NCBI RefSeq assembly: GCF_006007885.1
Contig: NZ_VCRO01000003.1
Span: forward strand, 523,356-587,355
Source: Alteribacter natronophilus
Lineage (GTDB): Bacteria > Bacillota > Bacilli > Bacillales > Salisediminibacteriaceae
Length of the DNA stretch: 64,000 bases
Direction of reading: 5' to 3'
Shown here one piece after another: positions 56,155 through 63,769 of the stretch. The notes below the pieces were generated by a model. It ran no database searches and was not told where the DNA came from. It saw only the letters and a program-made list of their open reading frames with translations. The number at the start of each line of letters is the position of its first letter. The first letter of the stretch is position 1. A program made the translations under genes and the position numbers.

Positions 56155-56193
56155 CGTTACCTCCGCCCTTCAGAAAAATCCTCTCCACCCTTA

Positions 56194-57021
56194 TCAGTTT
56201 TTCCTGCCTGCTTTTGTGAACAGTTCCTGTTCTTTCATAAATATTTTCATAACTGCAACTGTCTGGTCTGCAGGGTCTCCGCTAATCATTTTCGCCCCTT
56301 TGCTTTTTTCCGGCGGCCACATCTTACCCACAATTGTAGGGGATCCTTTCAAACCAAGCTGTTTGATATCCACATCGTCGAGATCATCCACATTCCACAC
56401 AGACGGTTCGTATCGCGCAGCACGAATCATATTCGGCAGCGGCGCCCAGCTGACTTCATTAATCTCTTTTTCCACTGTGAGTAAAGACGGCAGGGTTGAA
56501 GCAATTACTTCGTACCCTTCTTCAACCTTCCTGTGGACTTTCAGAGTACGGTTTTCCACATCCACGTCCTCCACGCGAATAACACATGTAAGCGGCGGAA
56601 TTCCGAGACGTCTCGCTACTCCCGGACCTGTCTGCCCTGTATCCCCATCGATGGCATGTTTTCCACAGAGGATCAGATCCACTCCATCTGTTTTCTGAAT
56701 CTTTTCCACAGCCTTAAACAGAGCATAACTTGTTGCAAGGGTATCTGCGCCGGCAAAGCGCCGGTCTGAAATCAGAATGCCCTCGTCCGCTCCGATTTCC
56801 ACGCATTTACGAATTGCATTCCTTGCCTGCGGAGGCCCCATTGAAAGAACCGTCACTTTTCCCCCATAAATCTTTCTCAGCCTCACTGCTTCCTCCACTG
56901 CGTGTGCATCGTACGGATTTAAAATGGCAGGCGCACTCGAACGGTCGAGTGTATTCGTTTTGGGATTTACTTTGATGATTTTCGTATCAGGTACCTGCTT
57001 AATACAGACGAGAATATGCAT
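56194..57021 (-). CDS. fixA: FixA, electron transfer flavoprotein beta subunit
   Basis: 275 residues from ATG 57021 (MHILVCIKQVPDTK) after AAAGGTGG; a start at 57060 would add 13 unconserved residues. The ETF-beta motifs NPYDAHAVEEAVRL near 42 and GKHAIDGDTGQTGPGVARRLG near 125 are intact. With FixB it receives NADH electrons and splits them between a low-potential acceptor and, through FixC, the quinone pool. First gene of fixABCX; three DnaA-box-like words lie upstream. Confidence 0.96.
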   Translation of the reverse strand: MHILVCIKQVPDTKIIKVNPKTNTLDRSSAPAILNPYDAHAVEEAVRLRKIYGGKVTVLSMGPPQARNAIRKCVEIGADEGILISDRRFAGADTLATSYALFKAVEKIQKTDGVDLILCGKHAIDGDTGQTGPGVARRLGIPPLTCVIRVEDVDVENRTLKVHRKVEEGYEVIASTLPSLLTVEKEINEVSWAPLPNMIRAARYEPSVWNVDDLDDVDIKQLGLKGSPTIVGKMWPPEKSKGAKMISGDPADQTVAVMKIFMKEQELFTKAGRKN

Positions 57022-57068
57022 CTTCCAACCACCTTTCGGCTGTATGGCATCATTGTTCACAAGTTCAC

Positions 57069-57124
57069 TTATCCACTTGTTGATAAATCCATATCGCTGT
57101 CCCTGTCAGAGCAACTGTGGACAA
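57069..57124. promoter_or_regulatory. cluster of three DnaA-box-like sites before fixA
   Basis: TTATCCACT (57069-57077, plus strand), TTATCAACA (minus strand, 57078-57086) and TTGTCCACA (minus strand, 57116-57124). Each has one mismatch to the consensus TTATCCACA. They lie 50-100 bases before fixA, in its promoter region; I did not find a clean -35/-10 pair. DnaA binding is inference. Confidence 0.45.
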
Positions 57125-57164
57125 CACCCCATACATGTGTCACTCCCATATATATGAGCCCAGA

Positions 57165-57193
57165 CGTAAAAAAACACCTGAAATCAGGTGTTT
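57165..57193 (-). terminator. terminator after the DUF3006 gene
   Basis: AAACACCTG and CAGGTGTTT arms followed by TTTTACG on the minus strand. Confidence 0.88.
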
Positions 57194-57217
57194 ATAACAG
57201 AGTTTAAAGAGAACACC

Positions 57218-57499
57218 TCACTGCTCCCTTCTTTTTGTTTTAAAACGGCTGCCTTTCTTTTTCTTCAGAGCCTCCATCTTTCTGCTGATGTTTTCTTTCG
57301 CCTGAATCCCTGCTTCATTATCGGAAACAACACTGGAAACCGTATCGCCTACGAAAGTAAGCGTAAACCAGTCCCCTTCGGAGGCACCGCCCGGCATTTT
57401 TGAAACAGGGAGAATAATTTCCTCTTCTTCTTTTCCTGCCAGAAGTACAGCCCATTGTCCGTCCTCGATTCTGTCCAGAACTGCCTGCTTTTTCCCCAT
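57218..57499 (-). CDS. DUF3006-family protein
   Basis: 93 residues from ATG 57499 (MGKKQAVLDRIED), seven bases after AAAGGAG; ATG 57505 is too near that site. The DUF3006 core DRIEDGQWAVLLAGKEEEEIILPVSKMPGGASEGDWFTLTF (about 8-50) is a small beta domain, then a basic tail (KKKKGSRFKTKRREQ). Function unknown; relatives often sit beside secreted or DNA-uptake proteins. It is divergent from the NlpC/P60-like gene. Confidence 0.88.
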   Translation of the reverse strand: MGKKQAVLDRIEDGQWAVLLAGKEEEEIILPVSKMPGGASEGDWFTLTFVGDTVSSVVSDNEAGIQAKENISRKMEALKKKKGSRFKTKRREQ

Positions 57500-57656
57500 A
57501 CCCATTCTCCTTTCATCTCTTGCTTCCTACCTACCATCATACACATTTACAGCCAATCACACACGTCCGGTACCGCCACTTTGCTTCACAGCTGAATGAG
57601 AAACCTGCATGTATGGAAAAACTGAACTTAACACACGTTGAAAAGAGAGGATTCGT

Positions 57657-58958
57657 ATGAAACGTATAATGCTGCTATTACTTGTATTGCTGCTTCCTGT
57701 CCTTTCTAATCCATATATCCCGCAGACACACGCTGCTGAAGTCACGGAAAACAACGGCTCACTCTCTGAGAGCATTCCTGTATTCTGGCCTGACCCGACT
57801 GAGCAGACAACTTTTTCCGCAATCACTGACAAACTGATCGGTACTCCGGCTGGCTCAAAGCGCGGCCGGACACCTTCTGAAGGTTTTTCCTCCGGAGGAC
57901 TGGTGCAGTATCTGTACAAAGAGCATTCCGGCATTCTTCTCTCCCGTAAGCCGGTACTCCAGCGGGAACTCGGTAAACCTGTAACGGACCTGCAGGAAGG
58001 AGACCTTGTCTTTTTTAAAGGAAACCTCGGCCTCGTTAGCGGTGTCTACCTGCACGGTGGCACCTTTGTAACCGTCACCCGTGACGGAGTGAGTATCAGA
58101 AACCTGGAGACAGACCCGTACTGGCAGGAGAGATTCCTTGAAAGCCGCAGGCTTACTGAAGAAGAGCGCGAACGACTGAATCCTGCTTTCTATAAGGGAA
58201 CAGACCACCCTGCTGTTAAAGAGGCTCTCTCCCTTCTGCATAGGCCGTATCGTCTTACCGGTTCGCAGCTCAGTGCGTTCGATTGTTCTTATCTCGTGCA
58301 GCATTCCTTTGCCGAAATGAATATTTTCCTGCCGCGAATGACCTATCAGCAGTTCGAAAAAGGTGAGAGCATCCCGCTCCCTGATGCCAGGGAAGGCGAT
58401 GTGCTTTATTTTTCGGGCACCTGGCAGAAAGGCATCTCCCATACTGGAATATATCTGGGCGACCGTTTCTTTATTCACGCCAGCGGTGAGGAAGGTGAAA
58501 CAACGATTTCCTACCTCGGTGACAGCTGGATGCACCACTTTACCGGGGTGAGACGTTTTGATGATCTCTCGGCAGACATGGAAATTGAACCGGTTCGGGA
58601 AGCGATTGGTCTCCTCGGAACCGAGTACAGAAAAAAAGGCAAATCACCCCGGAAAGGATTCAGCCGAAGCGGCCTGATCCGCTACGTGTTTAAGCAGAGT
58701 GGTATATCCGTTCCCAGATCGGCAAAAAAACAGGCCTCCAGGGGAACGAGGGTAAAGAAAGGGGATGAACAGCCGGGAGACGTTTTTTTCTACAGGACCT
58801 CCAAAGGCAGTCTGTTTCCCGCCCTCTATATTGGAAACGACACCGTTATTGTTGTCAGAACCGACGAAGGTGTCTCCGCTGCCGACCTGACATTCAGTCC
58901 CTACTGGAACTACTCCCGTGTCTATAAGATCCGAAGATATGGCACCTCCGCTGATTAA
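57657..58958 (+). CDS. secreted triple NlpC/P60-like protein, only the middle domain catalytic
   Basis: 433 residues. Signal peptide (1-27), then three NlpC/P60-like units. Unit 2 (about 183-300) has the full set: Cys210 in AFDCSYLVQ, His262 in ISHTGIYLG, and His274 in RFFIHAS. Unit 1 (about 55-165) has GFSSGGLV where the Cys should be (Ser79) and Val127 at the His place. Unit 3 (about 310-425) has GFSRSGLIRY with Arg337 for Cys and Phe387 for His. Units 1 and 3 share the GFS-x-x-GL form, so both probably descend from one degenerate domain or were kept as binding domains. Expected outside the membrane, cleaving a peptide bond in wall peptidoglycan. The start follows GAGAGG. Confidence 0.85.
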   Translation: MKRIMLLLLVLLLPVLSNPYIPQTHAAEVTENNGSLSESIPVFWPDPTEQTTFSAITDKLIGTPAGSKRGRTPSEGFSSGGLVQYLYKEHSGILLSRKPVLQRELGKPVTDLQEGDLVFFKGNLGLVSGVYLHGGTFVTVTRDGVSIRNLETDPYWQERFLESRRLTEEERERLNPAFYKGTDHPAVKEALSLLHRPYRLTGSQLSAFDCSYLVQHSFAEMNIFLPRMTYQQFEKGESIPLPDAREGDVLYFSGTWQKGISHTGIYLGDRFFIHASGEEGETTISYLGDSWMHHFTGVRRFDDLSADMEIEPVREAIGLLGTEYRKKGKSPRKGFSRSGLIRYVFKQSGISVPRSAKKQASRGTRVKKGDEQPGDVFFYRTSKGSLFPALYIGNDTVIVVRTDEGVSAADLTFSPYWNYSRVYKIRRYGTSAD

Positions 58959-59083
58959 ACGGAAATTCCACTGTGAATTTCCGTTTTTTTCTGTTAAAAT
59001 CCTTTCCTGTGAAACCAAATACATTTCCAATCGTACAGTTTACTGGAGCATCTTTGATTACGAATATTACGGAGGGTAACATT

Positions 59084-59911
59084 ATGAAGAAAAAAGCAAT
59101 GCTGACCGGATGTGTAACAGGAGCACTTCTTTTTACTGCAGCCTGTAATGCGGAAAGTGATGACGGTCTTACAGCAGAAGAGATACTTGCCAATTCAGAG
59201 GAAGCCATGGAGGAGCTTACAAGCTATGCTATGGACATGGAAACCGTACAGGAAATGAGTTTCGGAGAGGATTCAATGGAACTGAATATGACTGCAGAAG
59301 CGCAGGTAAGAATGGATCCACTCGTCTTATATCAGAACGCCTCGATGGATATGATGGGTATGCCTCTCTCCTATGACAGTTACTTCTCTGAAGAACATGG
59401 ATTTCTCATGGAAGATCCTATGAGCGGAGGGTGGATTAAACTTCCCGAATCCTTCACCGATGAAATGCTCGCCATGGCTGATGTACAGACCAGTCCCGAT
59501 GAACAGCTTGAAATTTTCCGTGACAACCTGGAGGAAGTGACTGTTGAGGATGAAGAGGAGTTCTACATCGTCACACTGAAAGGGGACGGGGTGGACAACG
59601 AAGCTATGAAAGAACAGCTGCTCGGTCTTATGGATGGCGACATGGGACAGATGATGGGTGACGCTGTTGACTCCATGGATATTCACGAATTTGAGTACGA
59701 AATTACAATTGACCGGGAAACTTTCTATACGACAGAAGCAAACATTTACACCGATATGACTGTGGATGATGGTGTGAACAATACGAACATGAAACAGACC
59801 GTTCACATGATTCTGGGTGAATTCAACGAGCACGATGATCTTGAAGTTCCTGCCGATGTAATCGAAAACGCAGAAGAAATCGATGAATCTGAATTTATGG
59901 GCGAGTTTTAA
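59084..59911 (+). CDS. lipoprotein of the DUF6612 type
   Basis: 275 residues from ATG 59084, seven bases after GGAGGG; the frame opens earlier at 58973 but without a site. Lipobox FTAAC (Cys about 21), then an acidic, Met-rich, beta-rich body that starts TAEEILANSEEAMEELTSYAMDMETVQEM, similar to other LolA/LppX-fold lipoproteins of bacilli. Function unknown. The last residues precede an inverted-repeat element by a dozen bases. Confidence 0.78.
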   Translation: MKKKAMLTGCVTGALLFTAACNAESDDGLTAEEILANSEEAMEELTSYAMDMETVQEMSFGEDSMELNMTAEAQVRMDPLVLYQNASMDMMGMPLSYDSYFSEEHGFLMEDPMSGGWIKLPESFTDEMLAMADVQTSPDEQLEIFRDNLEEVTVEDEEEFYIVTLKGDGVDNEAMKEQLLGLMDGDMGQMMGDAVDSMDIHEFEYEITIDRETFYTTEANIYTDMTVDDGVNNTNMKQTVHMILGEFNEHDDLEVPADVIENAEEIDESEFMGEF

Positions 59912-59923
59912 TCGCCTGCAGGT

Positions 59924-60149
59924 GGCTGGGACAGAAGGAAAGTTTTTTGATGAGAATCCGAACAAAATAAGCGGATGAAATATTCGCCGACTCCTGCGGG
60001 AGGAAAAGAGCAGGTGAGACCCCGAAGTGCGAAGCACGCGGAGGCTCAGCCGCTTCCCGCGGAAAGCGGAGTATATTTCAGGAGCGATTTACCTGCGGCG
60101 CGAATTGATTGTTCGGATTTCCATCTATTAAAACACTTCTGTCCCAGTC
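59924..60149 (+). mobile_element. inverted-repeat element of a second type, copy J
   Basis: CTGGGACAGAAG (59926-59937) and its inverse CTTCTGTCCCAG (60136-60147) form the termini; GAATCCGAACAA and TTGTTCGGATTT form a second inverted pair just inside. The body holds CGACTCCTGCGGGAGG, GAGACCCCGAAGTGCGAAG and TCCCGCGGAAAGCGGA, the same core words as the other family. No coding capacity. Placed at the lipoprotein 3' end, and its right end, followed by a T-rich stretch, may also stop transcription. Confidence 0.75.
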
Positions 60150-60254
60150 TCTTTTTCTTTTAGGGGCGTAGTCCTGTTTTTACAATTTATCGAAACAGGG
60201 ATTCCGGCGATCAGGCTGATCACTGTCAGGACCACAGATCTGAACCGTCCCGGA

Positions 60255-60292
60255 ACTGCAAAAGGGATGCCCCTGCGCCGGGGCATCCCTTA
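60255..60292 (-). terminator. terminator of gapN
   Basis: AAGGGATGCCCC and GGGGCATCCCTT arms followed by TTG on the minus strand. Confidence 0.85.
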
Positions 60293-60299
60293 ATTTGGT

Positions 60300-61748
60300 T
60301 TAAAGATTTATGACAGTAACTTTATCCCTCAGCATGGATTCGATGCTGCGGCCGATTCCCTGCACACCCTGTCCTGAGTTTTTCACACCAAGGAACGGCA
60401 GGTGGTCAGGCCCCCGGGACGTTTTCCCGTTAAGCTGAACGGTACCCACCTCGAGTTTGTCAGCAATGGAGAAGGCATCTTCCATGTTCTGCGTAAAGAT
60501 ACTTGCCTGAAGTCCAAATTCGTTTCTTTTTTCAAGGTCGATCGCTTCAAATACGCTGCTGATCCGGACGATCGGAAGGACCGGCCCAAACTGCTCTTCC
60601 CATGCAACTCGCATGTCTTCTGTTACGTTATCCAGCAGTGTAGGTGAAAGAAGGTTATCTTTGCGGTCTCCTGTTGTTACCACTGTGGCACCTTTCTCTT
60701 TTGCATCTTCCACAAGTGATTCAACGTAATCGGCAGAGCGATCATCAATCATCGGTACTACTCCTGCTCCTTCAGACGCTTTCCCGACTTTCAGTTCTTC
60801 AACTTTTTCCTTCAGTCTGGCTACAAGCTCATCTGCAGCACTGTCCATTACGAGAACCCGCTTGATGGCTGTGCAGCGCTGACCGGAATAACTGAATGCC
60901 CCGGCCACAATTTCACTGGCTGCTTTCTCGAGGTTTGCATCTTCGAGAACGATTGCCGGATCCTTTCCCCCAAGCTCCAGAACAACCGGAATCATGGAAG
61001 CCTGTTTTGCAATGTGCTGTCCGGTTTTCGTACCGCCTGTGAATGAAATCATGTCCACATCAGGATGTGTAACAATGAAATCTCCAATTACAGAGCCGCG
61101 GCCGGTAACAATGTTCAGAACGCCTTCAGGAAGACCGGCTTTTACAAGAGCCTCAATCATTTTAATCCCGCTGATTGCTCCCTGAGTAGCCGGCTTGAAT
61201 AGAACCGTGTTACCTGTTACCAGAGCAGGTGCAATTTTTGCAGCTGACAGGTTGACCGGATAGTTAAACGGTGAAATTGCCAGAACCACGCCGTGTGGAA
61301 CTTTCTGAATCATAGCCTTCTTGTTTTTCCCTCCGCCGGGAAAACCGTCACCGGACATGTACTCTCCTTTAACCCGAAGTCCCTGTTCGGCTGTGTAGCG
61401 GATCAGTTCAGCTGTACGCGTGACTTCACCTTTTGCAGAGGAAAGGCCTTTTCCTACTTCGCGCTGAATGATTTCACCAAGCTCATCGCTCATTTTTTCA
61501 AGTTCATCGGCCCAGCGGTGCATTAGCGCCACCCGTTCATCCAAAGGGGTGCTGGCCCAGGCTTCCTGCGCCTTTTTGCTGGTCCGCGCTGCCTCATCTG
61601 TTTCAGCCTGAGTCATAGCCTGGACACTGCCTACAGAACTTTTGTCGTCTGGAGATTGAATCTCAATCGTTTTTCCGGATTCACTTTCTCTCCATTCATT
61701 ATTGATAAGGAAGGGATAGTTTTTTGCTTCGTAGGTTACTGCTGACAT
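60300..61748 (-). CDS. gapN: NADP-dependent non-phosphorylating glyceraldehyde-3-phosphate dehydrogenase
   Basis: 482 residues, aldehyde dehydrogenase superfamily. Oxidises glyceraldehyde 3-phosphate straight to 3-phosphoglycerate and makes NADPH without ATP. Catalytic Cys in SYSGQRCTAIKR near 285, catalytic Glu in VLELGGKDPAIV near 250, oxyanion Asn in SPFNYPVNL near 155. TSRGPDHLPFLGVKNSGQGVQGI near the C-terminus resembles GapN more than general aldehyde dehydrogenases. Monocistronic; a cre-like site lies about 190 bases upstream. Confidence 0.9.
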   Translation of the reverse strand: MSAVTYEAKNYPFLINNEWRESESGKTIEIQSPDDKSSVGSVQAMTQAETDEAARTSKKAQEAWASTPLDERVALMHRWADELEKMSDELGEIIQREVGKGLSSAKGEVTRTAELIRYTAEQGLRVKGEYMSGDGFPGGGKNKKAMIQKVPHGVVLAISPFNYPVNLSAAKIAPALVTGNTVLFKPATQGAISGIKMIEALVKAGLPEGVLNIVTGRGSVIGDFIVTHPDVDMISFTGGTKTGQHIAKQASMIPVVLELGGKDPAIVLEDANLEKAASEIVAGAFSYSGQRCTAIKRVLVMDSAADELVARLKEKVEELKVGKASEGAGVVPMIDDRSADYVESLVEDAKEKGATVVTTGDRKDNLLSPTLLDNVTEDMRVAWEEQFGPVLPIVRISSVFEAIDLEKRNEFGLQASIFTQNMEDAFSIADKLEVGTVQLNGKTSRGPDHLPFLGVKNSGQGVQGIGRSIESMLRDKVTVINL

Positions 61749-62115
61749 AAGATAATCACTCCGTATATAGGATTAGTGTTAGCTTTTTTGTATATACATC
61801 TTTCTAAATCATTCAATGTTACACATTAAAACATGTGAAAACCCTTTCGTTCAAGGTGTTTGCTCATATTATTCGTACTATAGGGCCTGTTGTGCCGGGA
61901 AAGTGCAGCCGGCATCCCCTGTCCTTAACATGATCACAGCGCTTACAAAAAAATTGAAATTTCTTTTTAAAAATTTTACTTCTTCAAGGGTAATTGAATG
62001 ATTTTTTATGACCTCTGTCTGATGCTGCCTGAATTTGGGGCAGATTGTTCCGAGAATACAGTTTTAGATGCTGGACCCCAATAACAGAAAAGTGACCCTT
62101 TCCACAATATAAAAA
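61749..62115. other. long leader region of gapN
   Basis: AT-rich. A possible promoter on the minus strand is TTGAAT, 16 bases, TATACA close to the gene. Upstream lies a GC-rich block (CCGGCTGCACTTTCCCGGCA) and the cre-like site. No other feature was recognised. Confidence 0.4.
61934..61947 (-). promoter_or_regulatory. cre-like site (catabolite response element)
   Basis: Minus strand TGTAAGCGCTGTGA matches the CcpA consensus TGWAANCGNTNWCA with one mismatch. It is about 190 bases upstream of gapN; the sign of the control is unknown. Confidence 0.5.
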
Positions 62116-62415
62116 TGCTGTGTTCGTATAGATTGTTGTTATTGACCAAATTAATTATGCAGCGAAAGGCGGCGACTCCAGCGGGAATAGCATCAGGTGC
62201 GAGCGTTTACAGCCTGTGATTGCTTCGAGCTGCTTCGACGCATACAGCTTCGAAGCTTACCTTGCAGAGGAAGAAGCAGAAGCACTCCCCAGGAGGCTGA
62301 AGCGATGCCCGCGGCATAGAAGACACCGTGAAGCATGAACGGATGTCGCACTTGTGCCTGTGGTGAAAGCGTCCGCCTGCAGTGGAATAAAACAACAATT
62401 TTTCCGAAAACAGCA
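62116..62415 (+). mobile_element. short inverted-repeat element (MITE-like), copy K, with inner modules
   Basis: The left end TGCTGTGTTCGTATAGATTG and the right end AACAATTTTTCCG with AAAACAGCA are imperfect inverted repeats. TATAAAAA flanks both sides (62108-62115 and 62416-62423). About 300 bp, carrying the TTGCTTCGAGCTGCTTCGACG module plus a further insert of some 50 bases (about 62316-62365) that splits the CCGCGG/AAAGCG word and is unique here. It sits against the tRNA operon terminator. Confidence 0.82.
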
Positions 62416-62417
62416 TA

Positions 62418-62452
62418 TAAAAAAAGACGTGATCAGTAACTGATCACGCCTT
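62418..62452 (-). terminator. terminator of the rrn-tRNA operon
   Basis: GGCGTGATCAG and CTGATCACGTC arms, then TTTTTTTATA on the minus strand. Confidence 0.92.
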
Positions 62453-62465
62453 AATACGTATGTAA

Positions 62466-62541
62466 TGGTGAGCCATGAAGGACTCGAACCTTCGACCCTC
62501 TGATTAAAAGTCAGATGCTCTACCAACTGAGCTAATGGCTC
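62466..62541 (-). tRNA. tRNA-Lys(TTT)
   Basis: 76 bases with CCA; anticodon TTT in CTGACTTTTAATCAG, T-loop GGTTCGAGT. Last gene of the cluster in transcription order. Confidence 0.97.
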
Positions 62542-62636
62542 GTTTATAAAGTTTAACCCTGTAATACTTTCTCTGAGCACGCCGCCTTTATCAGATGACG
62601 TTGCCGGTAGGAAGGGGGGACCTTAATAAGCTGTAT

Positions 62637-62711
62637 TGGTGACCCGTACGGGATTCGAACCCGTGTTACCGCCGTGAAAGGGCGGTGTCTTAACCACTTG
62701 ACCAACGGGCC
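62637..62711 (-). tRNA. tRNA-Glu(TTC)
   Basis: 75 bases with CCA; starts GGCCCGTT, anticodon TTC in CGCCCTTTCACGGCG, T-loop GGTTCGAAT. Confidence 0.97.
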
Positions 62712-62751
62712 ACTGAAGGTGTCTGTTCATCATCCGGTTCATTAACAGTAA

Positions 62752-62828
<77 letters not shown>

Positions 62829-62858
62829 GGAGAAATAAACAGTTTTCAGACATAAAAA

Positions 62859-62932
62859 TGGAGCGGGTGATGGGAATCGAACCCACGACATCAGCTTGGA
62901 AGGCTGAGGTTTTACCACTAAACTACACCCGC
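62859..62932 (-). tRNA. tRNA-Gly(TCC)
   Basis: 74 bases with CCA; starts GCGGGTGT, anticodon TCC in CAGCCTTCCAAGCTG, T-loop GGTTCGATT. Confidence 0.97.
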
Positions 62933-62960
62933 ACGTGTGTATTCCCCTATGAAGTTAAAA

Positions 62961-63037
<77 letters not shown>

Positions 63038-63038
63038 G

Positions 63039-63113
63039 TGGAGCGGAAGACGAGATTCGAACTCGCGACCCCCACCTTGGCAAGGTGGTGTTCTACCACT
63101 GAACTACTCCCGC
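63039..63113 (-). tRNA. tRNA-Gly(GCC)
   Basis: 75 bases with CCA; starts GCGGGAGT, anticodon GCC in CACCTTGCCAAGGTG, T-loop AGTTCGAAT. Only one base separates it from tRNA-Arg. Confidence 0.97.
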
Positions 63114-63118
63114 GTAAA

Positions 63119-63193
63119 TGGCAGGGCTAGCAGGATTCGAACCTGCGAGTCACGGGATCAAAACCCGATGCCTTACCGCTTGGCTATAGCCCT
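63119..63193 (-). tRNA. tRNA-Gln(TTG)
   Basis: 75 bases with CCA; starts AGGGCTAT with an A1-T72 pair, anticodon TTG in CGGGTTTTGATCCCG, T-loop GGTTCGAAT. Confidence 0.96.
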
Positions 63194-63210
63194 ACATTAT
63201 TTAATTTAAA

Positions 63211-63288
63211 TGGGGCGACCGATGGGATTCGAACCCATGCGTGCCGGAGCCACAATCCGGTGCGTTAACCAGCTTCGCCACGGCCGCC
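63211..63288 (-). tRNA. tRNA-His(GTG)
   Basis: 78 bases including the G at -1 opposite C73; anticodon GTG in CCGGATTGTGGCTCCGG, T-loop GGTTCGAAT. Confidence 0.96.
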
Positions 63289-63306
63289 ATTATTTAAACA
63301 TTAAAA

Positions 63307-63380
63307 TGGCAGGGGTAGTAGGAATCGAACCCACATCAAAGGTTTTGGAGACCTTCGTTTTACCATTAAACTATACCCCT
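63307..63380 (-). tRNA. tRNA-Trp(CCA)
   Basis: 74 bases with CCA end; starts AGGGGTAT, anticodon CCA in AAGGTCTCCAAAACCTT, T-loop GGTTCGATT. Confidence 0.97.
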
Positions 63381-63385
63381 ATAGA

Positions 63386-63470
63386 TGGTGGAGGGGGACG
63401 GATTCGAACCGCCGAACCCTGAGGGAGCGGATTTACAGTCCGCCGCGTTTAGCCACTTCGCTACCCCTCC
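63386..63470 (-). tRNA. tRNA-Tyr(GTA)
   Basis: 85 bases, long variable arm (TCCCTCAGGG region), anticodon GTA in GCGGACTGTAAATCCGC, T-loop GGTTCGAAT. Confidence 0.97.
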
Positions 63471-63487
63471 ACGAATATGAAATTAAA

Positions 63488-63563
63488 TGGCGGTCCCGAC
63501 CGGGGTCGAACCGGCGATCTCCTGCGTGACAGGCAGGCATGTTAACCACTACACCACGGGACC
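63488..63563 (-). tRNA. tRNA-Asp(GTC)
   Basis: 76 bases with CCA; starts GGTCCCGT, anticodon GTC in CCTGCCTGTCACGCAGG, T-loop GGTTCGACC. Confidence 0.97.
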
Positions 63564-63568
63564 ATTAA

Positions 63569-63661
63569 TGGCGGAGGAAGAGGGATTCGAACCCCCGCGG
63601 GCCGTGAAGCCCCTGTCGGTTTTCAAGACCGATCCCTTCAGCCAGACTTGGGTATTCCTCC
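63569..63661 (-). tRNA. tRNA-Ser(TGA)
   Basis: 93 bases, long variable arm (AGGGGCTTCACGGCCCG), anticodon TGA in CGGTCTTGAAAACCG, T-loop GGTTCGAAT. Confidence 0.97.
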
Positions 63662-63668
63662 ATTAATT

Positions 63669-63745
63669 TGGTAGCGGCGGAGGGGATCGAACCCCCGACC
63701 TCACGGGTATGAACCGTACGCTCTAGCCAGCTGAGCTACACCGCC
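63669..63745 (-). tRNA. tRNA-Met(CAT), elongator type
   Basis: 77 bases with CCA; starts GGCGGTGT, anticodon CAT in ACGGTTCATACCCGT. The G1-C72 pair and lack of three GC pairs in the anticodon stem mark it as elongator Met, not initiator. Confidence 0.93.
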
Positions 63746-63769
63746 AAATTAAATCCATTATTGTATAGA

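Noticed and set aside
57040-57086. Rex-type redox operator before fixA (GTTCACAAG / GTTCAC)
   Set aside because: The half sites are direct rather than inverted and lack the TTGTGAA-n-TTCACAA form.
62257-62580. Open frame containing LAQLVEHLTFNQRVEGSSPS
   Set aside because: Typical false protein from the tRNA-Lys sequence read through its T-lo­op and anticodon arm; overlaps tRNA-Lys and the mobile element.
63210-63422. Open frame of 70 codons across tRNA-His, tRNA-Trp and tRNA-Tyr
   Set aside because: It is antisense to tRNA genes. Words such as GFEPM and VGIEPT are well-known artefacts of tRNA T-arms read in reverse.
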